Assembly: GCA_026261815.1 (NCBI GenBank)
Contig: JAMPIT010000510.1
Location: 20,575,001-20,639,000, forward strand
DNA from: Monarcha castaneiventris obscurior
Taxonomy: Eukaryota > Chordata > Aves > Passeriformes > Monarchidae
DNA length: 64,000 bases
Direction of reading: 5' to 3'
Of this stretch, positions 37,336 to 50,200 are shown piece after piece. The first letter of the stretch is position 1; the number at the start of each line of letters is the position of its first letter. The notes beneath the pieces are model-generated. The model did no database searches. It worked only from the letters and a program-made list of their open reading frames with translations, and was not told the origin of the DNA. The position numbers were made by a program, and so were the translations under genes.

Positions 37336-39233
37336 CCCAAACGCTGAGGATTAGAAGGCAGAGTGTGCCATGAGACTAAACCACCTTATCTTATAATTTT
37401 CAAGCAGTTGGTTTGCTGGTCTGGTGCTTCGAGTGCGATAAGGAGAGAGCTTGACAGCTGTTACCAAGCCAGGGGTGAGGAGTCAGGGTTTGTTTCGGGA
37501 GCAGGGATGCTCACCCACACGAAGACCTGCCCCTCTGCCATTCTCCTCCTCCTCGGCTTCAGAGCATTCACTCCTTCTTTCTCAGACCCACACGTGGGCA
37601 CATGACAAAAGCGGGATGACCCTGACTGTAAGGGCTTCTGTGTTGATGAGTTATTTTCCCTTTGGGCTTTCACTCTCCTTCACTAGACAAGAGTTCAAGG
37701 AAGGATGAACAGTCCCTGCCTGGGGACGTCATGTCCCTCGCCAGGGCAGTGGGAGATGCCACCTCCCAGTCACCAGGATGGCATCTATCATTCCTGTCTG
37801 CCCAAATGAAACGGGTGTTCCTTCTTCGTGTCAGGGGCCTTATGTTGAAACCTGTTGTCTTGACCTTGTCCTTCTATTTCTGCCTCTTTGCAGCCCCACA
37901 ATTCTCAGCTTCTCCCTTCAACTCTCCTGGCACCTCTCATCTTCAGCAGTGATCACCAGAGTGAAAAGAAGAGAATGCAAAACACCCCAAGCATGGACAT
38001 TTTAATGAGAGGAGGGAGCACAGCAAGACATGAGTGCTCTCTTAAAGTAACCTAGAGTTAGACATTGTCCCATGCTATTTGAAGACATAATAAAATTTAA
38101 TGCATTAGCCTTTCAAGAGTTACCAGTGCATCTCCCCTTGGCTACCTTCAAAAACACTTTTTAAATATTGAAAATCCCTCTGAGCCTTCACTATGAAACT
38201 TTAATGGAGACAGATTCTCTGAGCCTGCTGAAAGGATTTCTCTGCAGCACATATTGGTTAATTTACTGAGCTTATTTCTCCCCATCATCTTTCTCTCTCT
38301 CTCTCTCTCTCAAGTGCCAGTTCTGCTCTTTGTTTCATTTTTCATTTCTTCTTCACTTTTGAACCAGAATTAAATTTTCTTTAAACATCTTTTTTTTTTC
38401 CCCTCCCCTTTCATTTAAATTTTTTCGACCTTTTTCCCCTTTGGCATCCACTTTACATTGCCTCTTTCTTGCAACTTTAGATGAGCTATTTTTTTTCTGT
38501 CTCTTTCTAGGTTTCCATGTTTTCTCTGACAACAAAGATCGCGATTAACTGAATGTGTTAAAATGACCAGAAAAACCAATTCTCTTCCAGATCACTGAGG
38601 TCCGGAGAACACCTAGCTGCTCAGAAAATGTTACCAAACACCAGGTGAACATAGGTTAAGAAGAAAGTCTTCCAGATGCTGATAACCTCCCTGGACCCCC
38701 TTGAGTGACAGTCTTCATATCGGTGGTCAGACATCTCATCTGAATTTAGGGGATTGCAATATGACATCTGCCTCTGAGGGACTTGGCTGACACATTTTTT
38801 AACTAAAGGCAAGAAATAGGCACTCTGGGGTATAATTCACTGGACAGATTTTAAATACCTGTTTGGATGCTGGACCATCTTCTTTTGTTTTCTATCTAAC
38901 CTATTCCACAGAACCTTAGGCAATAACTGTTTGGATTTTCTTGATGTGATCACTTACTTCTTGTGGCATTTTCTTTGAATACACAGATTATCCAGCATCT
39001 TTCTTGAGCTGGATATTGGGCATGAACATAATATCCAGGTAGTTCTTGTACCAAAGAGATCCACACATGGCTGGTATGCTGATTGGGAAATGGTGTATTA
39101 TGGTGCAGTGTACGCAAATCTTGTCACCAGACCATGCTGCAGCATGTGGACCTCAGGAGCCTTCAACAGTGCCCCATGTCCTACAGCACTGGAGCAGCTG
39201 GGATTGACCACCTTAGAAGGCAAGAAGAGTTCT
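37336..39233. other. Unique noncoding sequence with a CT microsatellite
   Basis: A (CT)n run occupies 38290-38311. The stretch 38370-38520 is T-rich. No gene recognised. Confidence 0.45.
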
Positions 39234-39239
39234 GGTGGT

Positions 39240-39890
39240 TGCGGGAGTTTAATACTCCACGCAAATGCTGGTTCTTATCTTCACCTCTGGGACACCTTAC
39301 CCCGAGCCCGGACAGATGAGAAGAGCCTGCAGATGTTGTTTCAGGTTGTTTATTTCTTCTTATCTCCAGCCAGCTCTCAGCTCCGGCCGCACATCTGATG
39401 CCAGCCGAATCCGAGCGGGCACTGCCCAGTCCTGGGCCGTCCCGTCCTTTTTGTACCCCTTTCATGAGCCAACCATTCTTCACAACGTATTTATTATTTA
39501 CTATTCTATGCCAATTAATTTGCACCTATTCTAGACACATAATTTCTACTTCTTTTTCATTCTACCAATCATTTTATGCCAACACTAAGAGAGAAGATGG
39601 AGGAGAAGGAGAAGAAGAAGAAGAACAGGGCAACGCCCAAAATCCTCCATCTTAGACCCTTCATCCTCATATAAAAAACCCTAAAATCTACTTTTTACCT
39701 TGTAAAATACTAAACTACTACTCATTTTTAACTTCTCTTCTTTTGCATTACTTCGCGCTGCGTCGGCAGTCTTTCCCATGGACTAAAATCAAAGACTCTG
39801 TCATTCTGGGCTTTTTGCCAGGGTCCAGGACCCCCGTGCCAGGGCTCCTGACCTCCCAGGGCAGCCAGAGGCATGCCTTGGGTTCCAACA
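39240..39890 (-). mobile_element. Solo LTR of an endogenous retrovirus, 651 bp, with exact 6-bp target duplication
   Basis: The element is bounded by TGCGGGAG at the low end and GGTTCCAACA at the high end. On its own (minus) strand it begins TGTTGGAACC and ends CTCCCGCA, the TG...CA termini of LTRs. It is flanked by identical GGTGGT hexamers at 39234-39239 and 39891-39896. Six-base duplications are typical of ERVK-like (beta- and alpharetrovirus-like) integration. On the minus strand a TATA-like TACAAAAAGG is at 39446-39455 and an AATAAA polyA signal at 39349-39354. This gives U3 of about 470, R of about 90 and U5 of about 90 bp. A purine-rich GAAGAAG stretch lies in U3 at about 39590-39625. 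No internal gag, pol or env is present, so it formed by LTR-LTR recombination. Confidence 0.85.
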
Positions 39891-39896
39891 GGTGGT
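39891..39896. repeat. Target site duplication (right copy) of the solo LTR
   Basis: GGTGGT, identical to 39234-39239. The exact match indicates an integration that has not been rearranged since. Confidence 0.85.
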
Positions 39897-40123
39897 CAAG
39901 CTTCTTTTATTCTGAAAATGTAACTATAAAGAAAAGAAGAAAAAAGAACAACATGTAGCAGTTCGTCTTCAGTGTTGTCTGTGTTCCCCTTGAGAACTTC
40001 CAAGAGAAGGTTGCTAGTTCTGGTGAAATAAAGCAGAAATCACCTATTGCCCCAATTTTGCTTTTGAGAGACTCAGTTTCCGACCATCCTCACTGAAACT
40101 GTCCCCAAGGTCGGGGGTGGGGT
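39897..40123 (+). mobile_element. Possible LTR remnant (TATA, R, polyA geometry)
   Basis: On the plus strand CTATAAAG lies at 39924-39931 and AATAAA at 40027-40032. The spacing of about 100 bp is that of an LTR core promoter and its polyA signal, and a CCCC-containing U5-like stretch follows. It lies wedged between two solo LTRs. It may be the R-U5 part of an older LTR whose U3 was split by the 39240-39890 insertion. No termini or family match is established. Confidence 0.3.
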
Positions 40124-40676
40124 TGTGGTGGGTTGACCTTAGCCAGCAGCCAAACACCTGCGGGTGTCCCCTCTCCCGTGTGATGGGAAGAAGACAGGAG
40201 AAAGGCACCCCAATAAAGGAACTTTGGTAGGTAAAGAAAAAACTGCACACTCAAGGAGAGCAAAAAGAGGAATTTGTTCACTTTATCCCTTCAGCAACTG
40301 ATGATTTTCCACCTCCTGGAAAGCAGGGCTTCAGCACATGCAAGGGTTAGTTGAGAAGACACATGCCATACCACCAATGTCACCCCTTTCTCCTCCTTCT
40401 CTTGAGCTGTAACTGCAGCATGCATTGCTGTAAGGCAGGAAAAAATCCTTTGGCCAACCTGGCTCAGTTGTCCTGGCTGTGCTCCCTCCCAGCTTCTTGC
40501 CAACCTCCAGCCTACTTGCTGGTGTGGCAGAGCAGGGAAAAGAAAAATGTGGTGTTGTGCAAGTACTGCTCAGAAACAACCAAAACATTGGTGTGCTATC
40601 AGCACTGTCCTACTCACAAATCCAAAACAGCACTGTCTGGGCTGCTGTGGAGGGAATTAGCTGTTTCCCAAGCACA
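40124..40676 (-). mobile_element. ERVL-type solo LTR, about 553 bp
   Basis: The low end reads TGTGGTGGGTTGACCTTAGC, the high end ATTAGCTGTTTCCCAAGCACA. Both match the termini of the large avian ERVL LTR family on the minus strand. Internal matches are GTAAAGAAAAAACTGCACAC, GGAATTTGTTCACTTTATCC, CCTGGAAAGCAGGGCTTCAG, CTGGCTGTGCTCCCTCCCAG, CTTCTTGCCAACCTCCAGCC, ACTGCTCAGAAACAACCAAA and CACAAATCCAAAACA. The family's TATA box region is mutated here (GAGCTGTAACTGC on the plus strand). Flanking pentamers are GGGGT and GGGAG, so a 5-bp duplication is at best decayed. No internal retroviral genes adjoin it. Confidence 0.85.
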
Positions 40677-43063
40677 GGGAGTCAGCCAGGTGGTTCAGCA
40701 TGTAGGCAAACATCTCCAGCTGACCTGTTCTCTGAGCTCCCATGACAGCTCACGGTGTCTCCAGGGGCTCAGCTGGCACGTGGAGGCCCACCAGCCCCAA
40801 GAGCAGAGGTCTCTGTAAGTCCTGTCCTGTGTCTGCCAGTCCCAAACCAGCACCTTGGAAGCCTCTGGAAGCAAAAGGATAGTGCCACCACGCACCTGCA
40901 GGCACCTGCATCTCCTCTCGTGTTGATTCCCCTGCAGGGGCAGCTACACAAGGACCAAGAGATGGATCCTTCTGGGCACTCAGTGTAGGGCAGTTCTGTC
41001 CTCTTGAAGGCACGTGGCAGGAAGCAGCTGGCAGAGCATCCAGGAACATCACCTAGGGGAGAAGTTCAACAAACCATGTTTAGATCCCATCACATCTTTT
41101 AGGCCCTGTTCCCTGACCATTGTATACGCATTTCCAAGCATTCCAAATCACTGTGGTTGATGTTTAAAATTTCATTTTTTCTAGCATTTGCTATGGTTTT
41201 ACAAAAGATACATTGACTCATAAATCCTTTTGCCTTCTTATTTAAAACCCCCAATAATTTAACCTCCAACTTTGTCATTCAAAAAGTAATAATTCTGTTC
41301 TGCATCCCCACCATTCATAATTGTCCATGCACACAAAATGGCACATTTTTAGGGTTTTATATCTAGATGACAAATAAAGGCACTATCACCTTTCTGGACA
41401 AATGCTTAACTTCCATATATCAACACAGTCAAGCTCAGTTCCTTGATGCCAAACACATCTCTCAGACATACATTTTTCCTGACAGTATTTCTACCAGGCT
41501 GAGAAGTGTTTCTACGTGATCACAGTCTGGACATTTTGCTGATGGATAAAGATGCTGCAGAGTTGGGGTTTAGTTGTTCTATCAGTTCTGAAAAGTCTTA
41601 GACTGGAAAACCAAACTTGTTGGAGTTGCTGTGAAGGCACAAAATAAATCCCTCCACTTCCTCAGCTAATAAAGCTCCTGATCTGAAACAGCTGCTGCTA
41701 TTTCAGTCCTGAAGCCATTTCACAGTTTCACTGAAGTGCACTGGGGCTGCCACATGGCTTCATTTCTCACTGACTCCTTGGAGCCAGTGGAACCAACATA
41801 GGTCATTTAAGGAGTAGGGGTAAAAATTAATGAAATCAAGAAATGAAATGAAGTTAGTGGAAAGCATTTGACCTGTTTTCAATGATCTGGACATTGAGAA
41901 AAAAAATCAGGGTTTCTTCTGGTATTTGTTTCGCTGTCAGAAAGAGAGCTGAGAAGGGAGAGGCTCCATGTCAGAGGGAAAAAATCTGTCATTTTATGAA
42001 AAAATGGAAGCTCAATCCACAGAAACAATTCCTGGAGCACTGGGAATAGATGGATGTAAAATACATGAAATACCATCCGAAAACCTTTGATGTTGATTCA
42101 AAATGATACCTTGAGAAATAATTAGTAACAAACTGGTATGTCAGATCTTTATTCCATTGGCTGGCCCGTTTCATGATCCAAGCACTAACACTGTAAGACA
42201 TTTCTTCATGCAGACAAATTCCTTGTGTTCCCAGACACAAAATCAGGTACATGCAGGAAGAGCTTGGTGGAAATTCATGTCATTCCTCTAGGAGTCACTC
42301 TGCTGAATTGACTGTGAAGGAGCTTCCTCTGGGGAAACCAGTCCTTCTTAGTGTCACTGCTCTTGGAAAAGCCTGTTTAGATATTAAGGCTTTGCGTATG
42401 TATAAACGCCTGTGCTATTTCTCCATCTCTTAATCACAGTAATAAACATTTGAGCAGACCTGGTTTGTGCCAGATCACCGTGTCTGGATTGTCTATAAGA
42501 ATGACTTCATGATATGGGAATAGGTCTGTAAGAAGACATCTAGAAATACACAGCTCTAAAATAGCAATTAAAACATAAATGAGCCGTCCAGAACCTTCCT
42601 CAAGGGATATAAGGAAGTGCCAGATGCCTTTCCCTGCATCTCAGATTATCTCAAAGGATTTTGAAATAAATTGCTAATACTAACAGTCAAGAAAGCTACA
42701 AAAAGCAGACTATAAGACTGCTAACAATAACCTGAGCTCTGAGTTAAGTAACATTGTTAATAAGGCAAAAACATCAGCAGACATCATTTTTAAAAAATCC
42801 CTTCATATTGAAAAAGGCAGATAAACCATATGGGTTATGCAAATTTCTTTCTTAACCTGTTCTCCAGGGACATGAGTTTCTTCTGATTTCCTTACAGCGA
42901 TCAGCTTAATTCAGAGGCTGCCTCAAGAACAGTGTTTTCAGATGATGACGCTGCCCAGAAGATGGGTGGACAAGGCCACATGGCTCCACTGCTACATGCC
43001 AACCAACAGGAAAAAGTGCCAGCTGCCTGGTACATGAGGTGGTGCTCTGCCTTGTGGGCATGA
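40677..43063. other. Unique noncoding sequence, no gene recognised
   Basis: From about 41070 the sequence is AT-rich. No exon or repeat family recognised. Confidence 0.45.
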
Positions 43064-43345
43064 ATCATAGAACAAGGGAGATACTTAGGTTGGAAAAGAC
43101 CTCTAAGATCATTGAGCCCAGCCAATAACCCAGCACTGCCAAGTCCACCACTAAACCATGTCCCTCAGTGCCACATCTACATGGCTTTTAAATATGTCCA
43201 GGGATGGTGGCTTCACAATTTCCCTGGACAGCCTGTTCCAATGCTTGACAACTCTTTCAGGGCAGAAATTTTTCCTAATACCCAATCTAAACCTCCCCTG
43301 GTGTAACTTCAGGTTATTTTCTCTTGTTTTATTGCCAAGAGCACA
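43064..43345 (-). mobile_element. CR1 LINE 3' end
   Basis: Minus-strand CR1: AATCATAGAACAAGGGAG tail, TTAGGTTGGAAAAGACCTCT, AAGATCATTGAGCCCAGCC, ACCCAGCACTGCCAAGTCCA, CACTAAACCATGTCCCTCAG, CAGCCTGTTCCAATGCTTGA and TTTTTCCTAATACCCAATCT. The GGAAAAGACCTCTAAGATCA form differs from the 1881 and 7573 copies, so it is a different CR1 subfamily (CR1-Y-like). It is 5'-truncated near 43345. Confidence 0.92.
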
Positions 43346-45329
43346 TGAAGAACACTGACTGAATGTGTTAAGGACAGGAAAACGCTTGTCCTTAGCTTGA
43401 ACATGAGCCAACCTCCCCCTGGACTTCTGCTGAGTCCGTTCCTGTGGTCTCTTCTGTACCTACATAGTGGTTAGTCCTACACATGTCTTCGGGGAATAGC
43501 CACATTCATAAGAAGTTATCTCATTTTATGTGTAAGAGCATTTTTGCCAGAAGGACAGCTAAGGTTGAAATGTTCAAATGCTCAGAAGTTAGGAAATGCC
43601 AGAAGTCAGACTGCCTGAAAAGATGTCAATCTGGCACTAGGATGGTACAGCTGGACCAAAAGTGATCCTCTGTATTTGAGATACTGGGTCTGAGATGGTC
43701 CTGTTGTATTTCAGAGGTTTAAGGCACTTTAAAGGCCAAAGGGAATTTAAGAATTATCGAAGTGTGTATTTTAATTTTAAAATGCATCACCTTCATATTC
43801 TATATTATGTCTTAAATAATAGATGAACTTGCCTCTAGCAAAAAAGCACTGAAGAGATGGAATGGATGGATACTGCCCCTCTACTCCGTCTTAAAATAGC
43901 AATATTTGACTTTTTACAGGACCCAGTGTAACTGAAAAGTACATGCCCTCTGTATTCCAAGTATATAACCTCTGTGTTCTCTTATTTTCTATTTGTAGCT
44001 TCCTAACCTTTAGAAAGTAAACCTGAATAACTCCACCTCCTGCCACCCTACAAGCTGCTATTATTTTTATTTTTATTATGCCTATGCCTTTCTGATAAAG
44101 TTTTTAATCACATTCAAATGGTCACTGAACCAAGTGAACAAAGTTTTAAGTAAAAACAAGAGTTTTCCTAAAATCCCTTGGCTAGCACAGAGAAGTCCCA
44201 GTGCCCCACCAGCCAAGAATTGGCCACTTCTGAGTCTAGAAGTGAACAAAAGGGTTTATCTTTGCCATGAAATGCCTCCTTTCTTCCTGCTCAGCCAGCT
44301 GTGTTTTTACTGTCACGTGTCCCAGGCTTGCTTTGTGGTTTGGAGCCCACGGTGGTGAGAAGCGCTGCCTGCTGCTCCCACTGGAGCTCCTGCCTGGGCA
44401 GCAGCTGTGCACAGAGAGTGGGAATTGCAAGGTAATGGGGAAACCACTGCTGCTGCTCAGGGAAGAAGCTGGGAAGCCTTTTTAAGCCACATGTGTTCAG
44501 CCTCCTGTGCTAATCAGGAGACTTGAGAAACTAGTTATCTTTTGTTCACCAGCAGCCATCAGCCACAGCCCAGGGCAGAGGCGTGAAATAGAGTGACATT
44601 TTTAAAATGGTGATTGGTATTTGACAAGTCCAGTTCCTGTTTCCAGAAGAGATATATCTGCTCCTTTTATTTAATGTATGGAAAGGAAACACAAACTGTC
44701 ATTAAAAAAATGCAGGTTGCACCAATTTTTATGTGCTTGAAAGAAGAGGACTCAGATGGGAAGAAAACCTCGCGCTTTTTAACTCCCTGTTTTGTTTGTT
44801 TTCCTTTTTGCTTGTGAAAGCTATTGAACTCTTTCATGTTTGCTTCTAAAAAATAAATTTGTAATGCTGCTCAGAGTACTTTGACAGCGTGTTATCTCTG
44901 GCCAATCTCTCTGCATTTGACTGAACGCCAGGCATCAGAGGGGCTGCCCAGTATGGGGCTGATTGAACAGCTCCAAGAGTGATGGAGTGATTCCCACCAT
45001 ATATTGTGGGAACAGATCAAGCTTGCCACATACAAATAATTCCTGATACTAGAAAACTTATCTTCTCAAATCATCACCTGTAGCTCAAGAAAGTTACAGA
45101 TCTTTTTCTGCTCCTGTGGTTTCACACCAGTGGTAAATAACAGGCATGGATATTCCCTTCCATCAAGGATTTTTTTTTAATTGAAACAAGTTCAAGAACA
45201 AACTGTTGATGTTGAAATTGTTCTTTGTTTTCCTGTTATTTCATGAGAGCAAGTAACACCTTGAGATGGAAATGCCTCCTCATCTGCGCAATCCCCCAGG
45301 TCATGCTGGGATGCTAATGCACCTTCTGA
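43346..45329. other. Unique noncoding sequence, no gene recognised
   Basis: No exon or repeat family recognised. An AT-only TTATTTTTATTTTTATTA stretch lies near 44060-44080. Confidence 0.45.
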
Positions 45330-45424
45330 TGGAAGGTGTCCCGGCCCATGGCAGGGGAGTTGGAATTAGATGATCTTCAGGTCCCTTTCAACTCAAAGCA
45401 TTCTGATTCCATGATTCTGTGATA
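45330..45424 (+). mobile_element. CR1 LINE 3' end
   Basis: Plus-strand terminal part: GGAAGGTGTCCCGGCCCATG, GCAGGGGAGTTGGAATTAGA, TGATCTTCAGGTCCCTTTCA, ACTCAAAGCATTCTGATTCC and ATGATTCTGTGAT tail units. It is 5'-truncated at under 100 bp. Confidence 0.9.
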
Positions 45425-47220
45425 ATGCACCACTCATGTTCCTTGAGCATCTTCTAAAGTTCTTGCATATGCTCCTGTAGAAGTTCTTACTTCTAATAGT
45501 TTAGTCTAAACTGCCCTCAAGGTCTTGGATTTTTCCTCCCTCATTCTGTGCACACCTTTCAGGCTGATATTGCAACCTCTGCCACCAGGTTCACCCCCAT
45601 GTATCTAAACCTGTGGCAATTTTGCTTGTGCAGCTGGATGCCGCTTGCAGAACAGGTGCTCCTCCTTACTGCACTGCGTAGGGGTGGGAGGTGTCTCACT
45701 GGTCTTTAGCTTCTGACAGTGGCTGATTTGTCACTCCGGGCTTCCTTTGGAGGCAGTGACCTTTTTTTGCCCTTTTGCTGGAAGCTGTGTTTTAAAAGTC
45801 CCAGTTTCTTTCCATAAATATGAAGGGAGCCTCTTTCCAGCACAGAGCAATCACTGCTCTGCCACACACAGGTGATCACCCATCACCAAGACACCTGGGG
45901 AAACCTACCTGCACACCCCAGCTCCACATTTGATGCTGCCTTATCCTCATTTTCACGAGTATCTCACCCCCCTTAAATTCCTCCAGGTCCATCTGTCTCC
46001 TGGCTATTCACCTGAGGAGGGTGAGGTCCTCCAGCCTGCAAAGCCAAAGGAGGATGCTGCAAGAGAACCTCAATGAGGCCACCCAAATTAAGTCCCAGGC
46101 AGGAGAGGCAAACTACATACCAGAGCAAAAGCATCCAGGCTGCCAGCCCACCCTCCCTTGCCACGGCCCTGGAGTAAGGCTGGGTAAGCAGGTCCTCCTC
46201 ACCTTCTCACCATAAAGACCCATATTCCAGTGTAAGACACCACTCCTTGTCTGGATAAAGCAGGTTAATAAGGTCTAATAATACTTTTTTTACCCAACCA
46301 CTTCTCTTCAAAACATACGTGACATTTTCCAGATTTTTAAACCTGTATCAGCCACTTTTTAAACAGCAGTGTTGATATTTTTAGGATGTTTGCAATCAGC
46401 TCCGGTTTGCACTATTTTTTCAGTATTTACCGTCATGATCCAAACCTTCTTGTCCATAGTCCTTATTGCTACATGGGCTGCTCCCATCCAGTTTTCAATC
46501 AGGAAGATGTCTTGTTCTGCCTAAAATCCACCCAGTTCCCACTGAAATTATGCAATGCACGTTAGATAGTCCCTCAGAAAATAGACTAATCTGGGATTGG
46601 CAAGAGTAGCTGCTGTTACTACAGCTCCTCTCCTGCAAGCATTTGGCAAGGACCAATCCACATCCCACTCTTGTGAGGTTTGACCCTACTTTTTCATTTC
46701 TCCAGTAAATCCCAGGTGCTTCTCAATCCTCCTGTGCGTGCTCCTCACCTCACCTTACAAAATGGATGGAAACAACAGCAATGCAGATATTTATGTCCTG
46801 AGCAAACATCCTTGCTTGAAGCATGCAGTCATGCTTCTGTTCTTCCCCCATTCCCTCTTGAGGGACAAACCACTATCCATGGTGGTCTGTAGGCAGTGGC
46901 CAAGTGCTGGGCAGGGTTGGTGGAAAACTTCTTCAGTGGGGTGAACTCACTGTGCTCCTGGGTGATACAGGCACTGCCCTGGGGAGGATGACAGCTGGGG
47001 GGCTCTGGGTTTGTTTTTTACATGCACACACCTCCCAGTCTATCTTTTTTATTCAGTAATAATTCAGTCTGAATCAAAATCTCAGCAAGTCCAGAGCAGT
47101 TCCATCTCAGATGGCAGCCAGAACTGAGAAAAGCCGTGCCAGGCAGTGATACACGAACTTTGCTAGAAAAGACAAAGGTAAACAGAATGCAATATGAAAG
47201 GATGTCAGGTTTCATTACAA
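45425..47220. other. Unique noncoding sequence, no gene recognised
   Basis: No exon, RNA gene or repeat family recognised. Confidence 0.45.
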
Positions 47221-47288
47221 TGGGCCATTCATTTAAGAGCTGGACTCGATGATCCTTGTGGGTCCCTTCGAACTCAGAATATTTCGTA
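47221..47288 (+). mobile_element. 5'-truncated TguSINE1-like SINE
   Basis: TGGGCCATTCATTTAAGAGC, then TGGACTCGATGATCCTTGTG, GGTCCCTTCGAACTCAGAAT and ATTTCGTAATGA. The GGGCCA start corresponds to the acceptor end of the tRNA-Ile head of the SINE family at 7003-7143, and the rest is its CR1-derived tail. Only the last few bases of the head remain. A CR1 origin of the tail alone cannot be excluded. Confidence 0.75.
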
Positions 47289-50200
47289 ATGAACAGAATA
47301 ATAAGGGTTCTAAATGGAGATTAGCTTTTTTTCTAAAATGCCTTTTTTCAGGCACTTCAAAGGCTTTGCCACTAGATGTAGCAAAAGCTCTCTTAAAAGT
47401 TGCCTCAGATACTGCTGTATTTCTTTTTCAAAGGGGGAAATGGACCAAAACTCAACAAGTAATGTAAGGATGACCTTAAATCAGGAGCAAAAATATCCAG
47501 AAGAAATAGCACTCATGGTAAGCCGCAGCATGTAGGGCACAAAAGGTCTCCCCATCAGAAAACTCAGATATGAATGAGATTGGATTATCATGCTTGGAAA
47601 ACTCTCAGCATACCAAATTCTGCTCAGCCTTCTCTGAAGTAATCCTAAGTGTTTTATTAAACCTGCAAATGGGAGTTAGCAAAGGGGAATTCAACACCCA
47701 CAGGGGTTGGTAGCTGAAATGTCAGCTATCAGGAAGTGCAGGGTGTATTGCTCTTGTATTTCTCTTCTTTGAACTGCACTATACTTCAGAAGCTGGTATT
47801 TTTAGGCCCCAAAAATGCAAGAATCAAATGTAATAAACCACAAATAAGATAATGTGATTTGTTTCATTTACTTAGAGGGATAAACTCTTAGAATTTCAAC
47901 AAAACTGATTGGTGTGGGGAGAAAAAAATCTCAAATGTCAAAAAACCTTTTTCTTCTGTTAAAAAAAGATGGTTTTTAGGCATTTTCAGTGTCAAAAATA
48001 AGATACCTGGAAAAATAAATCACCATAAGTTGACAGTACAATTAAGGAGACAGTTACATGAGGCTTTGCAACATCTGAATCCAATATTTCACCAAGCAAT
48101 TTATGATAGAATGAAGATAACTTAAAAATAAAATAAACTAAAAAAATCAAACCTAAATCCAACATTTTGCATAGTGGCCAAAGGAAGATGAGAACTAAAG
48201 AGACCTCACCATGAAATTATGAACAAATCTAGGAATTTGGGCAGTTGTAATTCAAACCAGAAATTGTCTTTACCACGCAGGTCTGGTGCACAGTGGGTAG
48301 GTTTCCTCAGCCCCATGGGGATGTACATGTCTGAGCTGGTCACCCAAAGGTGCTTTCACAGGCACATGCGTGGTGGCTGTTTCATCCTGTCCCAGAACAA
48401 ATACCCACACTGACACGACAAACCACATGCCAAAAGTGGCCATTTCTCCTCACTGAGCATTGGAAAGAGCCTGGGCTGAGCAGTTCAGGTGCAGGCTGGA
48501 AGAAGAAGAAAAGAAAAAACATGGTCTTTGCTCATTACCTGCACATTTTGGCCTGGCTCTGCCCAAGGCTTGGCCAATTCACCTTCATATTTTTCTTACA
48601 CTAGATTTACCCAAAAGCAAACTCTATTTGTGAGCCTAAGAGAACTTAAGCACTAATTTATGCACTCCAGTTTGGTGAGATTTTATTTGAAAACAAATTC
48701 CTCTTAATTAAATACATGACTCTGCAGTCCCTGCTCACCTTGTTCACCTGGTGCCATGCAGATCACAGTGAGGGGACAAGCTGCTTCTCTCTCTGCTTGT
48801 AAATTGGGTGCTTTTGAGGACAACCACAAAAGAAAACATGAGGATAAAGCGTGGCTGTTAGCCATACTGTCTGTCCCATGGGGAGAGGGAATCACCTAAG
48901 CAGGGGGCTGACAGCATATGTCTCCAGCCCATCATGATTTATTAACAGCTGGTAAAAAGCATGGCAAAAAAGGACTTCTAAGTAAAAGCAAATTTGGCAC
49001 CTAAACTCAGAAATAGGGAAGCGTCTTGTTTCAGAGCACTAGCAGATCAGGATCTGCAGACTGGGAAAGAATAGGAAAAAAAGCAGTTTTTTTCTCTCCT
49101 AACACAACTCAATTAGTGCAGGTCCCTGCAGCAGAGAGTGTAAAAGGAGCTCCAGACCCAGCTCTCAAGGTCTCCCAGCAGGCAGCTAGCCCAGATTTCA
49201 TGGGGCTGGCCATCAGCTACAGCAGCCAAGAAACTATCTTTGGGAAGCATGCAGATTTTGTGTCATGACATACCTTGAGAGAGGAGATTAACCTAGGCCA
49301 GACACAATCATTAGGAAACAGATGGCCGTGGTGCAGGAAAGCAGCTCCTGTACTGACAGAACAAGGCACATCCGGCTCCTGCGAGCACCTTGAAGAGAAC
49401 AGAGGCTACCAGCTTTACAAGGGAGGTCAGAACAACTTGTGCTTGGGACATGTTAGCCACATTATACAGCCTCTCAAGCGGATCAGATGCACAAGTGTAT
49501 AACAGGGATGATTTTCTTTGTGTCATTTTCACAATTGCTCTGATTTCTCACCAGTTTTAAGCTGAACTCTGCATGTGAAGCATGTCATGCCTTCCAAGTG
49601 TCTCAATGTGAACTGGGAAAAACGTGCACAAGGTGTTGTAAGCTGTTTCATTTATTTAATTACTTAGATCAAGATTATTTAATTCCATATAGTAGAAAGT
49701 GCTTCATCTACAGGATCTACCATGGATTATACTGCTCATCGTGTCACATAAGCCTGGAAATTAATCCAAAATTTCCTTGCAGAAGGACAGCCTTTCAGAG
49801 AAGACCGACTACTGCGCACCTGTGCCTGTGAGGGAGAGGGCAGGCATTCAGCCACTGACCTCTCAAGTCTGGATGTCAGAAAGGGGGCTCAGTGGTTTGA
49901 GAAAGGCACCCGGACTAGGATGTCTGGGGTGCAGGCACAGGGTGCACCCTGCCCCTTGAGGGAGAAATGTGATGCAGCACCACAACCCTTCCCTGGCAGT
50001 GTCTGGGTTGCCCAGTTGTTTTTATAGTCAGAGTTTACAAACCTACTGAAACACCGAACGGTGCCTGGTAGAGAAACAGCTCTAAAGTCCAGCCATGCTA
50101 TTACTTATTCTTCCCATGCCAAATTCCTAATTAAAATTTGGGAATATTCATGTTTTCCTGCTTCCTACAGAGTAAATTAGATTATGACTTCAGTAGGAAA

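Noticed and set aside
38290..38311. CT run as a polypyrimidine tract of a splice acceptor
   Set aside because: It is a plain microsatellite, followed by CAAGTG with no convincing exon.
40119..40681. 5-bp target duplication of the ERVL-type LTR
   Set aside because: Flanks GGGGT and GGGAG agree at only three of five positions in a G-rich context, so this is not evidence.
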